Assembly: GCF_026914265.1 (NCBI RefSeq)
Contig: NC_069122.1
Span: 38,367,473 to 38,431,472, forward strand
Length of the DNA: 64,000 nucleotides
Source: Mya arenaria
Lineage: Eukaryota; Mollusca; Bivalvia; Myida; Myidae
Direction of reading: 5' to 3'
Both the position numbers and the translations under genes were made by a program. Every line of letters starts with the position of its first letter. Positions within the stretch are counted from its first letter, which is position 1. Of this stretch, positions 24,511-38,300 are shown piece by piece. The notes below the pieces were generated by a model that ran no database searches, was not told where the DNA came from, and was given only the letters and a program-made list of their open reading frames with translations.

Positions 24511-25190
24511 TGCAAGTAAGACTACTCGTTTTACATCCCGCGGTGAAACTACAATGCTAAACCGGTTTGATATTTAAATTTGATGATATATTGCCAATTA
24601 ACTTTTTTTTAAGTCGAATATAATATTATTATTTGTGTATTTTACATTCTGAACCAAAGCTTTTGAAGGTGTTAATACACATCTGAAATAAGGTTGTGGT
24701 TGCACCAGCTAACATTTTGAATAGTATTAGTGAAACGTCAGAATTTCTATAACGAACAGATCAATTGTGTTAAAAAACTTAATTAAGCACATCGTAGTTA
24801 AGAATGGGAGTATGATGAATTATTGTTTATAGTTTGAGACATATGATATGAAGAAATACCATGTTAAAAAATCAAAGTATGGATATAACAGTAACAGTTC
24901 GGCACCTAACGTCGTACAAGTGAACATATATTTTAGGAAAATGTAAATGCAAAATTGAAATAACTCTAATAAGTAAAATATGGCTTTATTGTAAGCATAT
25001 ACGAATGTGTATTCTGACGGTTTTAAAACGAACTAGCTTATTGTGGGTGTCATTTGAAATGGTTATGTGAGTTGTGAATGCAGATGTAAAATATATAACG
25101 AAACAAATATAACAAACAAGCATTTTTGCCCTTAAAACAGTAAAATAGGCTTTTTCACGTCCGATTACAGTTGAAATAAAAAGCTAAATT

Positions 25191-25236
25191 ACAATATATA
25201 TATATATAGCTAAGTCTATATATATATATATATTGT
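25191..25236. repeat. (TA)n hairpin-forming palindrome
   Basis: ACAATATATATATATATAG is separated by a few nt from CTATATATATATATAT…TTGT. The two arms are about 19-21 nt and complementary. Confidence 0.85.
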
Positions 25237-25834
25237 GTTTTTGTTATTTATTTAATTTTAGGTTACCAGTAAGCTTTTCAATTATTAATACCAGGCATCA
25301 AACCTTTAACAATACATCCAATGGCACGTTAAAACGAAAATCGTATTTATACTTCCTATACCGTCATGTCTGAATTCATGTCTCACTGTCAGTCTTAATT
25401 TATGTGTCCACATAACAGGAGGACGTGAGTTAAAATCTGATATGCTTAACTCTTTTAAAATTGCATTCTCCCATAAATTATGTTCATAACAAATCTAAAA
25501 ATCATTTTGCCTTTAATTATTGAATGAGAGCACTCTTTAATTGACTTTAAGACCTCTCTAATTCAATTAGTGACCTTTTTCTCGCGCCACAATCAAATAT
25601 TTGCCACCAATGAATTTAATCAAGTCAGTATGTTTATTCTCTCAAATTCGTGTACAACATGAAATTTACAACGACGATGTTATGCACAGGCTCCACTGAA
25701 ATTTTGAAAATATAAGATATTAACATTTTACCATATTTTAAATTCAAAATTTATATTAAATATATATCTATATGTAACCGGGTATATGATGTATATAGCG
25801 GCACTTATACTGTCTCGCTATAGAGCTAGCTTTT

Positions 25835-25910
25835 ATAGCGACGCGGTATAGTGTCCGCCTGCAGAGCAAGAGGTCGTGGGTTCGAACCCCGACAGGTGCA
25901 CATAGCAATT
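25835..25910 (+). mobile_element. tRNA-derived SINE head
   Basis: GCGACGCGGTATAGTGTCCG is followed by the B-box GTGGGTTCGAACCCC and CAGGTGCACA. The T-arm is nearly intact, but no matching 5' acceptor strand exists, so it is read as a SINE or tRNA pseudogene. Confidence 0.55.
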
Positions 25911-26387
25911 TGTGCAGTCTGTTACATATATAATATGTATAAGAGTTATTTAACAGTTTACGCAATCATGGCAATGAGAGTAGTCACTTGTTATCAATGT
26001 TCAATTCGAGCATCAAGTATATGTGTTAAAGAAAATATTGTTTAATATATTCTTTAATATAGTAATATAATACTAACATCAAATAATAATAAACCCACTT
26101 AAATCAATTAAAGAGGTCTTCAATTGATTTAAAGAACTCTGCCAAACATTTGAAGAGATCTCTAATTATTTAAAGAGCTTTTCACGTAGATTTGCTTATC
26201 AAGGGGGAGTCACTGCGGTTAGGATTGTAAATTTAATCGATAGTTTGTTCTTAAATCAAACGCAGATAATTTGGAAATCTTTTGATATCTCCATTGCTTC
26301 TCAAAGTTGGTTCCCAGCCTGGTTATAAATGAGTTGGGCCGAGAATCAAAATAACTTTCGATCTTGAGTCGGCTATTTACACAAAAA

Positions 26388-29300
26388 ATGAACTTGTGGG
26401 AGCGGATCGGCTCCGTTATTTGGAGTGAATGGTTTTGGTTCCCCGATAACGCGACGTGGAAATCACTGGAAAATAAACCCGGCAGTGGCGTATATTACCC
26501 TCAGACATCAGATTTGCTATACTCGTTTGGAATCGCCATCTCTCTCTACATCATTCGGCTTCTTTACGAGAAGTAGGTCACGTGAGATCACACCATACTC
26601 ATTTGTTATTTTTAATTAATTGTTCTGAGTAATGATTGTTAACTTGATTTCTGTAATGCTTTTGTTTTGTTTCTGAAATGCAGTGTATATCTGGGCTTTG
26701 CTATCAGTGGTTTGCCAGACATGTGCACTTCAGTTCTATAGATGTAGATTAATGTTTTTGTAATTTCCCCTCCCATTGTCATTATCATTATAGTAAAAGT
26801 ACAGTACCTTTGAAAACACTGATCACAGTTACTACTCCTCCCCGCTGTTTCTACTACATCTTTTGACATTATCGGCCTCTTCCATTGTCAAATTTACTAC
26901 TATCACACAAATCTGCTGTCAACTAGTCCAAATAATTGTACATGCCAGATATTTTTTTTTCGATTTTTTATATGGCAAATCCTTCACATACAAATTGTTT
27001 GGTGCCATTTTCGGCCATTCATTCTGATTGGGATCCTGGATTAAAGCATATTATGTCTATATAAGATCCTAAAAACAGGCCATATTACCGTTATGTCATT
27101 TCATATAAGTTACATGCATGAAGTTCACAGATGCAAAAGTGTTACCTGTAGGATACCTGTAGGATGATTTTGGGTTCTGTATAAGGACTTGTGCCCTTTT
27201 TAAACCCCTCTTCGTCTAAACTTGTTTCGTCACGATCTATCTTCGGAGCTCATAAAATCTTATCGTGTAAAGGTTGTTGGTAACAGTTATGAGTATATAT
27301 GATTAAATTACAGCTGTCCATAGACAACTTTGATACAGGTCTCAAAACTGGTACAGCATGTCTCCTTGCCAGTGGCGGTCCAACCTTACTTTAAATGATT
27401 CTACATCTTCAGCATCTATCACATGTTGAGGCAAGTCATTCCACACTTGTATAACACGACGAGAAAACTGGTGCTGGCAGAAAGTGGTCCTAAATCTGGG
27501 TTTTTCAAGCTTTAAGTTATGCCCTCTTGTTGATGAAGCGTAGCAAAAGAATCTTTCAAAGTCACAATCATCGATACCTTTTACAATCTTAAAAGTCTGT
27601 ATAGCGTCTCCACGCATTCTTCTATGAGCAAGAGTGGGTAATTTTAACTGCTTGAGCCTTTCTTCATATGACATATCTTTTAGAGATGGAATCAATTTTG
27701 TAGCCCTCTTTTGTAGTCTTTCTAAACTTTCAATATCTTTTCTCATATATGGGTGCCAAACCACATTCGCAAACTCAAGATGGGGTCGGACCATAGCTGT
27801 ATACAACTTCATGAAAGTGTACTTATCCATGAAATCAAAAGTTCTGTTGATTATAGATAATATACTGTTTGCCTTGTTTATCTTTGTAGATATGTGTTTA
27901 TGAAATTTCAAGTCCCTTTCAAACAATACTCCTAAATCACTCTCTTCTGTAGCAGATTCCAAAGGTATATTGTTCATTAAATACTTCTTTTCAGGATTAT
28001 TATACCCATAGTGTATAATTTTGCACTTATCAACATTGAATGTAAGCTCCCACTTTTTAGCCCAATCACACAATGAATTCAGGTCATCCTGAAGGTTGTC
28101 GGAATCTGTTGTTGGGGCATACACTTTCGTGTCATCAGCAAACACCTTGATACTTGAGTTAACTACCTCTGTGATATCATTCACGTAAATGATAAAAAGT
28201 ACAGGTCCTAAAACACTACCCTGAGGCACACCGCTATCAACATTTCTCCAATCTGATGTACATCCCTTGACCGATACACATTGTCGTCGATTCGCTAGGA
28301 AATCATCTATCCACATCAGCAAATTGCCCCTGATTCCAAGAGAAGATGTTGTCTGTGTCATTTATAGGTATGATTATTACCCATTGCGTCACCGTTGTTA
28401 ACCCACCCGTCACTGCTAATAATCTCTACTGGGTTTGTTGTTACTTTCTCCAGTCATCTTTTACAACATCATACCCATTCTCCTTGTAATGTATGTTATA
28501 TCAAACTCATTTTAAATTATATTGTTGTTGCTACGCCTTGTGTCGGTTTTAGGAGTACCTTTGTCATCATGACTTTTCTATCCTGAGGTTATTAAAATTA
28601 TTAAAATTAATCCGCAAATATAGAAGATACAAATCCACTAAAGTGTTAGTAAAATGCACAATTCTTAGGCTAAAGATTTATTTTAGCTTACAATCACATT
28701 GACCAAGGTTTTATTTAGTCTCATTTGTTAATTCTAGCAATCTCTCAATAATCATAACAGTTTTTTGCGATATATTGTCACTTTTCACTAGAAAAAAAAA
28801 CTGTAAGCCTACTCATGGATTATGTTTAGCTGAAGGAACGCTTTCCCTTGCATGCATTATTTACAAGATGGCTACAAATGCCAGATTTACTGAATAATTG
28901 TGTAGTTGTGAAATTCGCATTAAAAATAATAGAAAAAGCAAGTATTTTAAAAAATAAACAGGCAACAAAATGCATACAGAAAAGAAGGTTATGCAAATTC
29001 ATTAAAATGGTTGCATAATGAATTAAAAAAAAAAAATTGTCGAATTCGGTTAACTCGCTTTGGAAAAGTTATTTTAACCTCAGTTAAAAATAGATCATGA
29101 TTCATTGTTTCTGTGATAAGTGGATCATTTTCTGGAAATCAAAGGCCTCATCGTTTGATTTTAAAAAGCTTTCCATTTAAATTTTCATGAGTAAATATGA
29201 TGCTGTTATACTTTCATAGACGGAGGCATGTAGAACTTGCTAAAAGACGATGGAAAATAGTAGTAAAGCCTCAATCAAACTCTTGATTATTTGATTCCAC

Positions 29301-32300
29301 TGCGATCTGAGAAGTAAGTCTTGGACATCTTAGATGATTTAATAACAGACACTGTGATGCTTATGCCATAGGAGGATCAATAATTTATCAAATTGTCAAC
29401 GAAATTTGTTATGGCAAGTCGAACGCATAATTTTAAATATCATACAGATTTATTTTGGTATGTGCACTATACAACAATTTTAAACATGTTTTGCATTATT
29501 AAGTTTGTACCTGTTTTTATTTTCTTATCAAGCTTATAAAAGACAATTGTTCATTGTTGATAATCAATTATATATGGGGTATTAGACACTTGAAAGTACT
29601 CATTAATAATGTGAAATAACCAATTTATTTCAAAAGTGTGGGGTGATACTCAATTTCATTGGACATCTTATCGGTGTTAAACTCTGCATGCTTTGCAAGT
29701 TAGGTTTTGGGCCAAGATTCCACATGATTTTTTGTTGTAAAAATCTGATACATTCATCAACTTAAAAAGCGCTGACAAACAGATTTTCATAAATTGTTCT
29801 TCCCCTGAGAATTGAAACTGTTGAAATTATTCTTTTTGGAAAAAAGTTGAATATTCTTGTCATTTTTTTACATAAAGCAGTCAACCATAGAATAACATTT
29901 ACATCATTAAATTCTCTCATACATGTATGCGAGTTTTGGTAACTTGAAAACAGTTGGGGGCATTTAAATGACGTTTTCTACTGAAATATAAGTAGAATAT
30001 ATTTGTAGAAGAACTGAAATCTCTGATGTAACTTTGGATGCTCATCGCATAGCAGCAAACGAATGGTCGTTATGCTTATAATAATCTAAGACCAATAATT
30101 TATGAAATGGGTAAATTTTGTCTCAAAACCTGTATTTTTGTCAGAGTCCAGTCAGAATTAGCAACAAACGAAGAGTTGTTTTGCTTAATTATCTATGACA
30201 GATCATTAATGATAGCGGTAAATTATGTCTCAAAATCTGTAAGCCCGAAAGAGGAAACATAACTCTCTTTTTTTTTTGCCTTACAAGTATCATTGCACGA
30301 TGTAAAAATGACATTATAAAACAAATAAGTGCGTTATTGAAGTGATGTTTATTACGAAATCATATATGTCTTTTAAGTCATTTAATCAGGCTTAAACCAG
30401 GAATGTATTTAATAAAAGGGTTATTAGTACTGCCTTTTGATCTGGAATGTCATTTTTGACTCTCATGGATGTTTGCAGATATTCATATACGGTATATGAA
30501 AATATCCAATACAGGTAAATAAAGCCGCCTGTCAAGCACAATGTTGTACAGTACTGATTACCTTATTATACCCCCCAAAACAAAGTTTGGGGGGGGTATA
30601 CTGGAATCGGGTTGTCCGTCTGTCTGTCCGTCTGTCCGTCCGTTTTTTTTTTGTCCGGGATTCATCTTTGTCGTTATTGAACAAATCTTTTTCAAACTTT
30701 CAGATATTAATGGCCATGATGTAAACTTGCGCCTCTGTGAAATTGGTATGGGTCACATGACCCTGACCAGAGTTATCTCCCCTTGATGTGTTAAAGTAGG
30801 CAAAATAAGCCCTGTCCGGGATTCATCTTTGTTATTATTCAACAAATCTTTATCAAACTTTCAGAAATTAATGGCCATGTTGTAAACTTTCGCCTCTGTG
30901 AATTTGGTACAGGTCACATGACCCTGACTGGAGTTATCTCCCCTTGATGTGTTAAAGTAGGCAAAATAAGCCCTGTCCGGGATTCATCTTTGTTATTATT
31001 CAACAAATCTTTATCAAACTTTCAGAAATTAATGGCCATGTTGTAAACTTTCGCCTCTGTGAATTTGGTACAGGTCACATGACCCTGACTGGAGTTATCT
31101 CCCCTTGATGTGTTAAAGTAGGCAAAATAAGCCCTGTCCGGGATTCATCTTTGTTATTATTCAACAAATCTTTATCAAACTTTCAGAAATTAATGGCCAT
31201 GTTGTAAACTTTCGCCTCTGTGAATTTGGTACAGGTCACATGACCCTGACTGGAGTTATCTCCCCTTGTAGGCAAAATTAGCTTTGTCCGGCCTAACTCC
31301 AGGGCAAACAACCTAGACATGGAGGGGTGGGGGGTATTCGTTAGCCTATGGCTTACAGTTCTAGTTTATTTAAAAACCCAGTAACAGCCATAGATATACA
31401 TATACATACTCTTTAATTAAATAAGTTGTCCACAAATTTCTGAAACCATGGCAATGTAGATATGCAATTATTTTGACGCTTATATCCTACTGAGGAGCAT
31501 TATTATTTTCCATAAAATGACAAAGGCTTTGCAAATTTCTATTTGCATCTACTAGGGATTTTCTTTACTAATATTATATCGACCAGTCTATAGATATTTC
31601 TTGTGTATGAGATCATATGAAAATCTTAAGTTTGATCATAGAATTGCTTGAAATGCAGAGCAGTTTAAAGCTGCACTCTCACAGATTGTTTTGACAACTT
31701 ATTTTATTTTTTGTTTTGGAATGAGTCAATTTTTGCTTAAATGTCTGAAAAACTAGGGGTACGAGACTGCTGAGAAAAGATCAGATTACAGTTTTTTTCA
31801 TATTTGTGTTTGAAAACTGATGTTTTATAATGGCAAAAAGCATTACTAACGCTTTATGAAAAAAGAATTTTTCGGCAGTTTTCCACACAATTGAGATGTC
31901 TTTTTTATTGGGAGTATAGATAATCTTATATGACTGAATTGAAGGCATTGATAACAAATCATCTGATTCTGAGACAAAAACTAAAACAAATGTCAAAACT
32001 GTCAATCTGTGAAAGTGCAGCTTTAAATTTACAATAGCATTTTATGTTAGGTTATAAAATCATGCCATGTTTGAACATACTCTTTTCATCCTCTATGTGA
32101 TAGCATAATTATATACAATTGAATTCTAAATTTAAATCATCTAAAAGTTATAAATTTTTATTTCCCAGTCTGTTTAAATAACAAATAACACATACAAGAA
32201 AACCACATGTTGCTTCTATTGGGTAGGACAGGTATCTAATTGCTAAGTAAACACTTGGTACGTCAATGAATTTGGATTCTTCATTATTTTTATCCATCAT

Positions 32301-35300
32301 TTCAATGCTCTCTCTATGCAAACTACAGACAACGGGAACCTCCCTTGCTCGCCCAAAACGAGCTAACCGGATAAGGCAGAATTTTAAGACGTTTTTTGTC
32401 TGACACCAAGAGCATGTTTCAATACAAAATTTTAAGTGCAATTTTATCTAACTTGCTATGTACAGATCACAATACTTTTTATGTAGACTAAAAGCTTACC
32501 ATCTATGCCAGTGGGATCACCAGACAGATTTGCATTTATTAAGAAGAGGTCTTGCAATAAAAAATCCATTAAATAACTTGCAACTGCCTGTTTTTCATTT
32601 AGTCAATGGAAGGTTTTATTCATTGTAGTATGAAGAAGCTTGCGCATGCCTGCCGGCTTAAGAGTAGAGGCATTTAGTGCTCAACTCATAGTTATCATTT
32701 AATTTTGGTTTGCTAAACAATTCAATGGCGCTGGGCTGTGCATCCATCCTAACTGTTTAGAACATCAAAAATTAAACCACTAACTATTACTAATATATAT
32801 AGTGAGAATTTGATTTTTTTTTTCCTCCAGTATCGATTCTAAAATTAGCCAGTTATTGTAAATTTTACCAGTTACCTTGTAACAGCGATGTACATGTTGT
32901 TAAAACTTCAGATGGGCATTTTGGTCAGAAAATTAATTCCTCAAAATTTTAAAAGAATGTTAATTGAAAATTAAATACTTAACTACTTAATTTTATATAC
33001 TGCAGTTTCATTTGACTCTTTTAGTTAATAGATCATGTTATACTTATATTACTATCAAAGCTGCACGCACTGGTTTAATTAGATGTTACAGAAATGAACT
33101 ATGGTGCTTCAGGTAATGAGTGTTTTTGCATAAAAATAAATTGAAAATTATAGAAATGTGAGGATTTTTTAATTCATTTCCTTCTATTAAATTACCCATT
33201 GAAGAAGAGCATAATGCGTAATAGCGTTCAGGCCGATCCGATTATGACTGAATTAATTCAGGGTCTAACTCTTTTCTGAACTTGAGGATATATTTGTATT
33301 AGAATTGACAATGTATTCTGTTTTTCAGGGTTGTGGTTGCACCGTTTGGAGTTTATTGTGGAATCAAGACTGATAGACCGAGGCGCGCCCCTCAAAATGA
33401 CGTGCTGGAAAGAGAATATAAACACAAAAGACAACCAGACTTTTCACAGTTACAGGTTTGTGTCTTTTACAGGCTGTAATACACAAATTTTATTCAACTG
33501 ATATGATTTGAATAAAATTTCAATTAAATTTATATGGTTTGGTTATAGGTGTTTTATTGTTGGCATTTAATTTATATGGTTCCGTTATCCGTGCATAGTT
33601 ATTGGAGAAGGTTTCTAAATATAGCACACATTTACTTTTTCTTTGACTTGCATACAATCTGAGTTTCAAATTCTAAGACTATTTGGGGTTTAAAACAGTG
33701 ATTTTTCTTGCTGAAATGTAATGCCCCATAAAACATTGTCCACTTTTCCCAAAAATTGAAAATATATTCCCGATTTGTTAGATACAGATTTCGTGAATGA
33801 ATTAAGAACTTCGCTTGGTGGTAACGTTGTATCAGGATTCAAACAGCCCTAAATTAACAGAGGAACCCCAGAACCTCCAAGTCAAGTGCCTCAACTGTTA
33901 CACCGTAATGTTTGGCAGAAAATTAGACAGAAACAGAAAATGCATGTTGAGTTCAAGCAAAAATTAATTAACGAATGACGGGGAAACAAGATTTTATTTC
34001 CTGATGTTTTTAGTGCTCATAGTTGATTTTGTGAGTAAAGTTTAGTTTTTAAAATTAAAACAATAGATGTAAAAGCTGATACTATAAAATGTACTTATAT
34101 ATAAATTGTTGATATTAGGTTTGTAAACTTTGTGGAACTACACATTGGTCTGTGGAAAGTTTGAGAAACCAGCAATCAATCGTCTTTTGACGTTTGAAAT
34201 GCGCACTTTTTCATGATGTGCCTGAAGGGATATCCCTGTAACACACATACAACAAAGGCAAATTTTTGAATGTATACGTACCTGACTTCTCGAAGGAACA
34301 CTTGATTTCAACTGATGGTGTCCTTTCGTGATCTCTTTAAAATATCAATCATTAGTGTGGAACCTTGAGGAAGAAATGTATATCTTGAAAACGAACAAGA
34401 TCTTTACAAGACCTGCTGCAGATCTGATTCAGTTAAGTGCATGAATACAAAAGTAAAGCATATATATTTGCTGATTTAACAGCTATTTTGGCATGATTTT
34501 GTATTTAGTCAGAATCTTTTCCCCGATTTGAAGGTAAAGGCAGTTTAAATTATTTCCTAAACAATTGCTGAGTGAATTGGTCATGATGACATTTGAATTC
34601 TAGGAAAAAGTGTAGTGAAAGCTGTTCTGTGAATAAGGGAAGGGCAAAATTGTCATATAATTGTTACATGGACTGATGCACTTTAAAATAGGCCTGGATG
34701 AGTCACTTCAGCTTGCATATTTCATAACTATGATTGAAGCTTGAGCTTAATTCTGAGTCCCTGAAGGCCAAAAAAAATTGGTTTGGTTAGGGTTTCATCC
34801 TGTTCAAAAACAAGGAGGGTTACAGGGGCGGATCTATGATTTGATGTTAGAGGGGGGCGTAAGTTAGAGGGATGTAGGCTTTTGATTTGCCCCTCTCCCT
34901 TCAACTGAATTTTTTTTTATGTTTTGCAGCGTTTTTCCCATAAGAAAATTTTAACAATTTCTAGCCCGAAATGGTGCATTTTGGGCATATTTCATTACTC
35001 TCTTCTACATTAAAATGAAATCGAAGGTGGCACCTCCCCCCCAAAAAAACAACAACAACAACGGTATGGTCAACCCCTATTATTTCATAAATAGGGTCTG
35101 CATTATAATTTTTGTTCAAACATGACAAACATTCTGCTGCAGTCTTCGAAATTCAAATTCAACTGAGCAAGCCGAAATTCTAACCAGTGGTTCGGAATTA
35201 ATACTCTTTGAGAGCTTTAAATGTGTTGGCATTATACAATTTTTTCAATCACGGCTGCTGAAAAGCTTAATTACCAGGGCAGGCCATAGTGCAGGGCTTG

Positions 35301-38300
35301 TTGGCATGTGCTTATTTCGATCATTGCTGCTGTCATTTATGATGCACAAACACTTTTAAGAATAATGGTAATGGATCCTTAGGTAAACAATGAGTACAAT
35401 TATATGTCTCAAGATGCACCCACACAGCTACATGAATTAGTTTATTACAGTCAGCAATTTGGATTGAGCATCCTTCAGTGTAATTGATTTCATAGGGCAT
35501 GCTGACAAAACAAGGCTAGTTTGGTAGGGAACTCATTTTTTTTATTTAATGGTTTTCCTAAGGCCAAAAAAAAATGGTTTGGTTAGTGTTTTTCAAAAAT
35601 AGGTAGGGTAGGTAGGCTTTTTATTTTAATTTTTATTAGGCTTTATTTAAGAACGTTATATTCATCATTGGAAAATGGTGTAAAAGTAATCTTCTGTATT
35701 GTAGAGCGTTCAATGTTTTAAACTTCATATTAGATCACACTTAGAAAAAAAGTTTGGTTTTTCAATTTTTTTACCAACTGACTAGAAAAACGGTAGGATC
35801 AGCACCTATTCCATAGTTAGTAGTGTTTTAGCTAAAGCGGAATGGAAGGGCGGCCCGCCCTGCCCTTTTTTGACCCCGCCCCGTTGGCCCTTTTTACACG
35901 CCCTGTCATATTTTTCCCGCCCCCTTGCGCCCTCTGGCCATTCAGATCGTTGTTTATCACAAAGTTACGCCCTAAAAGTATTTCATTGGTCAATGTCTCC
36001 GTTTCCTAATCTGTCACAGATCAGTGCGTGCTAAGGCACACGACCGTCATCACCGCGGGTCGGATTAATGGTAATTCCCGCTTATAATCAGGGTGCTAAT
36101 TGCTGTTCATTATGACACATTATTCCTTGTCTGAGACATCGAAGTTGTACCTTTAAATGTTGTTCTTTGATGCCGATGTTGTTACAAATTTAATAAATTT
36201 AGCCATTAATAATCGGTAATCTCCTAATCACATAATTGGGTCGTCTTTCATCCAATTATCGAAACGTCCCATGTTAACCAATCAGAGAAGACACTGGTCA
36301 AATTATTAAAAGTTTGTTAAATTGCGATAGAAAAAGCGAAGAATTGATGAAAAATGTTGTCAAGCATTAGTAAACAATTGATACTTGCAGTGTAAAAACT
36401 AGGCACACTTTTAAGAATAATGTTTCGTTTGAAGCAGACGGTCATTGAAAAACAGACGGTGGCGCTAAGAAAATCAAATACTCAAAACTTCATGACCAAT
36501 ATTTGATAGGTTTTGTGTTGAATGTTCATAATGAAAATTTGTTTTATAATCTCAAAACTTTTTTATTTGCTTTATATAGCGTTTACTTACAGTATTTTCC
36601 TCATTTGTACGATGTTTAAAATTAGAAGATTCGGCGAGTCACCGCCATTTTGTCATAACATATTTCGGAGTTAATTTCTCGATTTTCTAGTTCTATTATT
36701 AAGAGTTAGTGAGTTTTTCATGAAGGATAGAGATTTTAAATGTCATTTTGTTTTAAAATGTCAGCAAATTGAAATTTATTTAACCAAAGACAAGTAAACA
36801 ACAGCAAAGCTGAATGTGACATTCATACCCTATCCTGATAGTACCAAAACAAGATTTGCCCGCTGCACTTAAATGTTTTTAACAGCTCATATATAACAAT
36901 AAGACCATTCTGATTGTTTCAAATGGTATTTTTTTTTAAATGTCTTTGTTTTTATTTTAGACGCTTTTTGGAGGTAAACTATACATTGCTAAAAGGAGAC
37001 TCTAGACAAGTACACTTTTGATAGCCAAAAAAGAACACGTTTTAAACATTCCATTTAGTACAAGCAATCAAAGTAAATGTGAATTTAAAGTTTTGTGAAA
37101 TGGCACAATATTTATCTCAGGTTTTACAATAAGTATCTCTACTCCTTAAAGTCTCCCCACTTCTCTCTAATTTGACTGGTGGGAGAAGTGACTTCTCCCC
37201 AAAAAATCAGTCTTGTGAGAGCCCTGGTGACAACAACCCGAGATGTTAAAGAAAGTGTCTGAAGTGAAAATGAACAAGAAAGAAGAATCAAGAGTATTCT
37301 GTAGGAATATTACTACAATGTGTGCATGAACATGCATGTACTTTGATAAGGTACATGGTCGTTTTACAACAATACAAAGCTAATATTGTGCGCATTGTTT
37401 TCCCATTTATTAAATAAAGCACCATGCCCCTATTTTGGCCCACCCTGCCCTTTTTTTGGCCCACCCTGCCCTTTTTAATTCCTGGCTAAAACACTAGTTA
37501 GGGTCAGGTAACCCGAATCAAATGTATTTATTTTTTTAGGCCTAAGTATAAATTATATAGATGTAATGTTTACATATATATAATAATTGTGTTACATACT
37601 TTGTTGAATGTATCACCTTGTACCAATTAAAGGGTGATATTTATAATAGTAACCATGTGCAAGCGCTTCAACCTAATAAAATACAAATTGATGATAATTT
37701 TCTTTTATCATACATTTGATGACATTAAATCAGGAACTGCTGTAGTTTTGTAAACTAAAAGTTGATACTTTTTAAAAGATCTGGCAATAATTGTAGCCAG
37801 GTGGAATTATGACAAAAATTGCAGGGAAAATGGAATTCCATTATTATGGAACTGCTGTAGTTGTGAACAACTTCAAAAGTTGATACAAGAAGTCTGGCAA
37901 TGGTTATAGCCAGGTGGCCTAGCTGACAGCGCAGCGGGAGGGGGGATGTAACAGAGTTATTCCATTATTATGGATTTCATTCCGAAATAAACCGCACAAG
38001 ACTGGTTGTGTTTTCCTGGTGGGTTGTTCAATGTCATTGGTGGGAAATGTACTCAGTTCCCATGAGAATAAATACATCTGCGGCAGTGTTTAAATGTTTG
38101 ATGTGTTCCTAAAAAATGTTGCCCAGTGTTGAACAGAATCTTGTATGGATATATTGCTGGAAGAATCAATATGTCATCGTCCCCACTATGTGAGTGGTAA
38201 TGAACTTGACAAGCTTGCTAATATAGAACAGGAGGCAGTCTCTACTGTTAATATAATTCCCACCTAATGCACCAGTGAATTGTTAACACGGTCCCCCCAG

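Larger units (their letters stand above)
24511..26387. other. Divergent intergenic region RPL27 / ceramide synthase
   Basis: 1.9 kb separate two divergent housekeeping genes. It contains a (TA)n palindrome at 25191-25236, a tRNA-like SINE near 25780-25950, and AAAGAG-TCTCTAATT-type short repeats on both sides of that SINE (25525-25575 and 26090-26175). No gene is seen. Confidence 0.6.
26573..33328 (+). other. Ceramide synthase intron 1
   Basis: A 6.8-kb intron (donor AA/GTAGGT, acceptor TTTTTCAG/G). It contains an antisense CR1-like reverse transcriptase fragment, a repeat element with a 161-bp tandem array, and one TTAA-flanked MITE. Remaining stretches (28400-30560, 32030-33320) show no feature I can name. 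Confidence 0.85.

Noticed and set aside
25851..25910. Possible tRNA gene
   Set aside because: T-arm and B-box are present, but no 5' acceptor strand pairs with the 3' end; fits a SINE head.
30567..31300. CRISPR-like array
   Set aside because: Repeat units are 161 bp with no spacers, in a eukaryotic intron.
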